DNA of 64,000 bases from Clarkia xantiana subsp. parviflora. Taxonomy: Eukaryota > Streptophyta > Magnoliopsida > Myrtales > Onagraceae. Of the stretch, positions 59,456 through 64,000 are shown one piece after another. The stretch's first letter is position 1; each line of letters starts with the position of its first letter. The notes beneath the pieces were generated by a model. The model was not told the DNA's origin and did no database searches. It saw only the letters and a program-made list of their open reading frames with translations. The position numbers were made by a program, and so were the translations under genes. Location of the stretch: NCBI GenBank assembly GCA_036873135.1, contig JAPTYO010000007.1, positions 18,768,763-18,832,762 on the forward strand. The letters run 5' to 3'.

Positions 59456-60599
59456 GAAGAATTTGGACACAACGTTTACGATTAGAAAGTCCACTTGGCC
59501 GCCACCCTAGCTCTAACGTCGAAGTCGCCGGCAACGACCAGCAGAGATCTGAATCTTCAGTTTCCTTCCTTCCTTCTGTCGAAGTAGCCAGCAACGACAA
59601 GGCAGTTATTCAAATTGTCTCTAGTCTAGTCTTTCACGAGCGTACTAAATATATAGAGTTGGATTTTCATTTCATTTGTGACTTTTTTGTGAAGGGCTTT
59701 TGTCAAGTTTAGGTACATTCTAATCGCTGATTAGTTAGCAAATGATCAACGCTAGTTTCTTTGTCAGAAGACGGGGATGAAGAATTTCTTTCAGAGAGCT
59801 TGATACATGTCCGGATATTACGAAAATTAAGAACGCGAGATTATATAAAAATATGAAAGCTTAGTTCCTAATCAACCATAATCTCGTTATTAAATTAAAC
59901 ATTTAATGGTGTTGATCTACTTTTTATTTACCAAAAAAAGGATTGACAAAAAAGAAGTTTAATATTATTACTACTATTAAAAAGTTAACACATTAATTTA
60001 TTCAGCCTTTTAATGACGTTTAGGTATTGTCAAAAAAAAAAAAATCAAAATTTCACCCGTTTCTACGACTCTACACGCGTTTCTACTCAGAAAATGACTA
60101 TTGTTACGTTTGAACTAGTTTTTTAAGGTAAAGACGTAAAAACGTGCATTTCTACGATCTAGAAACAAATTTATAACTACTTAGGAAACCAATTCTCCAT
60201 CCATACTTCAAAGGTACAAAAAATAATTTGATTAAAAAAAAGAAGAAGAGAATATCATATATTCATTAATTTGATATTATGTTTTTTTTATCATATTCTC
60301 CCGATATTATACGCGTATTTTTCATACTTATATCACATTCTCCTTCCATCCTTTAAAAATAGTATTTATAGATCCTAATATATTTAAAAGATATAAAAAT
60401 AATTTGATAAGATAAAAACAAAAAGAGAAAAACACATATACATTAATTTGATATTAAGATTTTTTTGTCACTCTCTCCCGATATTATACGTATTTTTCAT
60501 ACTTATATGTTTCTTCTCAATACGAAAATGATAGATTAATTTGTAGTTTCAAAGAGATTAAGGATGTTTATATCACAGTCCATCAAATTCTGAATGTCT

Positions 60600-60782
60600 A
60601 TTCATTGTTACTTTGAGGGATTGGGGCAACGTACGTATACAACATGCTGCGAAATGTTGTTTGATGGACGAAAAGACATTGAGCGAGAGTTGCACAAGTT
60701 ATTCAAGGGAAGACATTGGGAAGAAAAAAAAGGTTTACATTCAGAAAGCCCATTTGGAATCATAGAGGTCTTCTGTTTTTAG
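60600..60782 (+). pseudogene. Family X last-exon fragment, unit 2 (diverged)
   Basis: Duplicate of the fragment at 57378. An AAG insertion keeps the frame open longer (GRHWEEKKGLHSESPFGI). Confidence 0.5.
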
Positions 60783-61779
60783 TAAATGCCGCAATTTCTT
60801 GTCTCACCAAACGGAGGTCAATGCACTAGCAATCAAGAAAGCCTATATTTGGATAATCATTGATTGTCCCGAACTTATGTATAAGATCATTGCAATTGTC
60901 CCGAACTATTAGTACCATATACAAATTAAGAAAGTCTGGTTGCGATGATAACCTGTTATAAAATTGATCAAGTATTGGTCATTATATATGTATGTGCGAG
61001 TGAAAAATTAATGGATCATGAACATGAAAAAAAAAACTTTGTAATTTTGCAATATGTCATCTCACTCTGCAAACTTGCTAACTCAAGTCATCACTACTTA
61101 TACGTGACCCCATCGACCAAACAATAAATTTTGTTCTTATGGAGTGCTTGTTATGAATAAACATCAGGAATTTGATGGGCTGAGATATGAACATCATTAA
61201 TCTCTTTAAAATTACAAATTATTCCATCATTTTTGTATTGAGAAGAAACATATAAGTATGAAACATATGTATAGTATCGGGAGAGTATGTACAAAAAAAC
61301 ATAATATCAAAATAATTTGTTTCTAGATTCGAAAATCAATTTTGGATAAAAAAAAATCATTTTTATTTTAAAAACCCGATTGAAAATAACGGTTCTATTT
61401 CAGCTCTGCGTTTTTTAAATATTACAACTTTCTTTACTGGCAACTAGTCGTTTTCTTGATTCTTGACCGACCGAAAAAACTCTGTAGTTTATTGTTCAGA
61501 GAAGAGAAGTTCGTGCGGCCATCGTTTGTTGAGGAGGACTTTATAATTCAGTGTGATTATTCTTCAGGAGAAGAAGCCATTGTTGTTTTGGTAAAAAAAA
61601 AAAAAAAAAAACCATTGTTGAGAAGACCCTATAATTCTCGCGACTGTTCTGGAGAAGAGGTCGTTGTTGAGAAGATTATGTAATTCGTGCAACTGTGTGA
61701 GACTGCTCTTCTATAACAGAGGAGAAGACACCTTCGTTGATTGTATTTACGATTGAAATCCATTGTTTGATTCTCACTT

Positions 61780-62720
61780 ATGCAGAAGCCGTGATAATCT
61801 TCTCTAGATGGCTATGACTCCGAAGAGATGAGTTGTCACATTTAAATAATGTTTTTTATTTGCAGAAGTTAATTTTTAAATGTGATTGTGATTTTGTTAT
61901 TCTTTCTATTCAAGAGAGACACAGTCATTGCATCTCCGAATCTGACGATGGTGAGTCATCAGAATTGCCCAATGTGAGTATCCTGAATGATGGTACTTAT
62001 ATTTACAGCTTTTTACAGCCTTCTTATGTTCTTGTTTCTATATTTTTGCAGGTCACAAATGTGTCTAAACTGATAAAGAGTCTGTCTGGAAAGTTTAAGT
62101 TCGAGAGACCATATCTGGGTTATATAGAGTTGACATCATTATTTACTGATGATTTTATAAGTATGTCAATTTCAAATATTAGTTTTCTAATCCAGCCAGT
62201 TTTGTATGAAAAAATGTGTGCATATGTTCCAAAGGTTGGAAAAACACTGGATATGAGTTGGGCTAATACATGTAGGTTAAGATATGTTAAATTGACTTCA
62301 AGTGTTACTGTATATGTAATCTCTAAGAGACTTAGGATGTTCATATTTGAGTCCGTAAAATTTCTCACTTTCATGCATAAAAAGCATTACAAAATAAAGA
62401 AGTTTGAGCTTAAGATTTTTGCAGTTTCATGATCAATGGCGTTTTCATTCGCAGTGACAATTGGAAATGTCCAGTAATTCATCAATTTTCTAAGAGGCTA
62501 GAATAAATGTCAGATGATTTTACTGATTTGTATCTTGCTCTAAAGGATACTGCTGAATTTGCATCCTATATACATGGTATACATGTTTATTTTAGTGGGT
62601 TGGGGCAACAAGGTGTAAGGACACAGCACAATGAAATGCTTTTCGACGCTTGGAAAGACATTGCACAAGAGCTGTATAAACTATTCAATGGAAGACTTTG
62701 GACACAACGTTTACGATTAG
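61780..62720 (+). pseudogene. Family X gene fragment, unit 2
   Basis: Duplicate of 58540-59455 sharing its mutated donor and the stop after KRLE, so it was already broken when duplicated. It differs in keeping TAT (Tyr) where unit 1 has TAG after QEL, so the tail continues YKLFNGRLWTQRLRLESP. Confidence 0.6.
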
Positions 62721-63127
62721 AAAGTCCACTTGGCCGCCACCCTAGCTCTAACGTCGAAGTCGCCGGCAACGACCAGCAGAGATCTGAATCTTCAGTTTCC
62801 TTCCTTCCTTCCATCCTTCTGTCGAAGTCGCCAGCAACGACAAGGCAGTTATTCAAATTGTCTCTAGTCTAGTCTTTCACGAGCGTACTAAATATATAGA
62901 GTTGGATTTTCATTTCATTTGTGACTTTTTTGTGAAGGGCTTTTGTCAAGTTTAGGTACATTCTAATCGCTGAGTAGTTAGCAAATGATCAACGCTAGTT
63001 TCTTTGTCAGAAGACGGGGATGAAGAATTTCTTTCAGAGAGCTTGATACATGCCCGGATATTACGAAAATTAAGAACGCGAGATTATATGAAAATATGAA
63101 AGCTTAGTTCCTAATCAACCATAATCT

Positions 63128-64000
63128 CTTTTAGAGATTATGATTAATTATTGGAAGCTTGATTAATTCATTAATACGATACCCTATATATTGAGATTAT
63201 AAGACTGCTATAGATATATTCTAAAAGATATAAAAATATATTAGTTAACCTAAATATAATATACTAGGCTGCTAGTGGGGCTACGTTGACGAGGTCAGTG
63301 CGTGCGATGGTTGCTCGCTAAGTCTGGTCAGGAAAAAAACCCAGACCGTGGGCAGAAGAGTTCGAACATTTCTTAGCGGGATGGACCTAGGGTCGTCACT
63401 AATAGCCCATTCCTTTTCTTTGGAAAAAAACTAAAGATAACATACCTAATATAAATTATTATTAAGACTAAATATAGGTAGATATTCTAGCCACTAATAT
63501 CGACCATAAAATTACTCCCATCCTCGACTAAAAGCTTGTCCTCAAGCTTTTATTCTGGATATGCCCCCGAAAAGCTTAGTTGCATCCAAACAGATCAATC
63601 CGTCTTTAACTTCTCTTGGATCCAAAACGTGATTCAAAACATATGATATCATTAGTGATATGCAATATATATTTTTTCCTAAGGTCCAAAATAAAATTGT
63701 TCGAACCGTCAAGGAAGTTGTAGAAGGCATTCATAAATCTTGTATAAGAATCAGTAGAACTATCATCGCTTGAAGTCTTCCATTCCCATGAGTTCATATT
63801 ATCATGTTCAACTCGATCCTATCTTACCCCACCAAATGCATGCTTACTCCTAGCTTCAGGACCTAATATTTGTTCACACGGAATACATCCACCGATATTG
63901 ATCAAATCTAACCAATGACGGAAGGAGTAGAGACCTCGACGACAGTCTCCCTGATAGCATCCACCCTCTTTGACCTTCTCGACCACCTCTTTGATCTTCT
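63128..64000. other. No gene resolved; possible retroelement edge
   Basis: The minus strand carries AAGCTTGAGGACAAGCTTTT near 63540, a phrase often seen near the 3' end of plant gypsy pol genes (here LEDKLLVEDGSNFM). Short open pieces continue to the window edge. The evidence is too thin to call an element. Confidence 0.25.

Larger units (their letters stand above)
56664..63127 (+). repeat. Recent tandem duplication, about 3.2-kb unit
   Basis: GTTATTAAATTAAACATTTA begins a block at 56664 and again at 59886, and both blocks end CAACCATAATCTC (59885 and about 63127). Differences seen by eye are mainly homopolymer lengths, a few substitutions and small indels, so the event is young. Each unit carries the same set of family X fragments. 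Confidence 0.92.

Overview
The window is nuclear DNA of a flowering plant, most likely a eudicot. It is AT-rich, has GT-AG introns, and its recognisable genes are plant families: an F-box protein with an F-box-associated domain, a heavy-metal-associated isoprenylated plant protein (HIPP), a CxxCxxCC metal-binding protein, and broken pieces of a plant kinesin-5 and a Rab6/RABH GTPase. I cannot name the species. Only three genes look intact: the F-box gene (3855-5057, minus), the HIPP gene (25566-26158, minus, two exons) and the CxxCxxCC gene (48421-49113, minus, three exons). Most of the rest is transposons, transposon-carried or duplicated gene fragments, and young tandem duplications.

Layout. 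0.6-3.7 kb: a Helitron on the minus strand with an extra copy of its 5' end beside it. 3.9-5.1 kb: the F-box gene. 5.25-8.66 kb: a second Helitron family. 8.8-13.5 kb: a repeated exon-like fragment, a hAT element holding a short insertion with a poly-A tail, and LTR-retrotransposon debris. 14.7-23.5 kb: a complete, very young 8.8-kb Ty3/gypsy-type element. It has near-identical LTRs, a 5-bp target-site duplication, a tRNA-Asp-type primer site and one long intact ORF, but no reverse transcriptase, RNase H or integrase. The ORF reads gag - aspartic protease - a second gag-like module with its own zinc-knuckle-like motif, and it is followed by 3.8 kb of tandem repeats. The element landed inside a minus-strand reading frame that is still open when the insertion is removed in thought.

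25-35 kb: the HIPP gene, a hAT element (27.9 kb), a long-inverted-repeat element split by a Helitron (28.6-32.3 kb), an F-box pseudogene split by a Harbinger-like element (32.7-34.7 kb), and a HIPP pseudogene (34.8-35.5 kb). 35.3-41.3 kb: tandem units of about 1.6 kb, two of them carrying fragments of an unrecognised spliced gene ('family X'). Two foldback elements inserted into one unit, and the empty sites survive in sister units. 41.4-43.4 kb: a TIR element with a nested Mutator-like foldback element. 43.5-48.0 kb: a mosaic on one strand of kinesin-5, RABH and other exon fragments. 48.4-49.1 kb: the CxxCxxCC gene. 49.3-56.05 kb: two Helitrons of a third family; one has a triplicated 5' end and a nested hAT. 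56.7-63.1 kb: a recent 3.2-kb tandem duplication with more family X fragments on the plus strand.

The genes do not form a pathway; the region is best read as an accumulation zone. The most unusual items are the gag-protease-gag' ORF of the non-autonomous LTR element, the LTR hairpin arrays that differ in number (4 versus 8) between its two LTRs, the coding frame it disrupted, and the RABH/kinesin mosaic.
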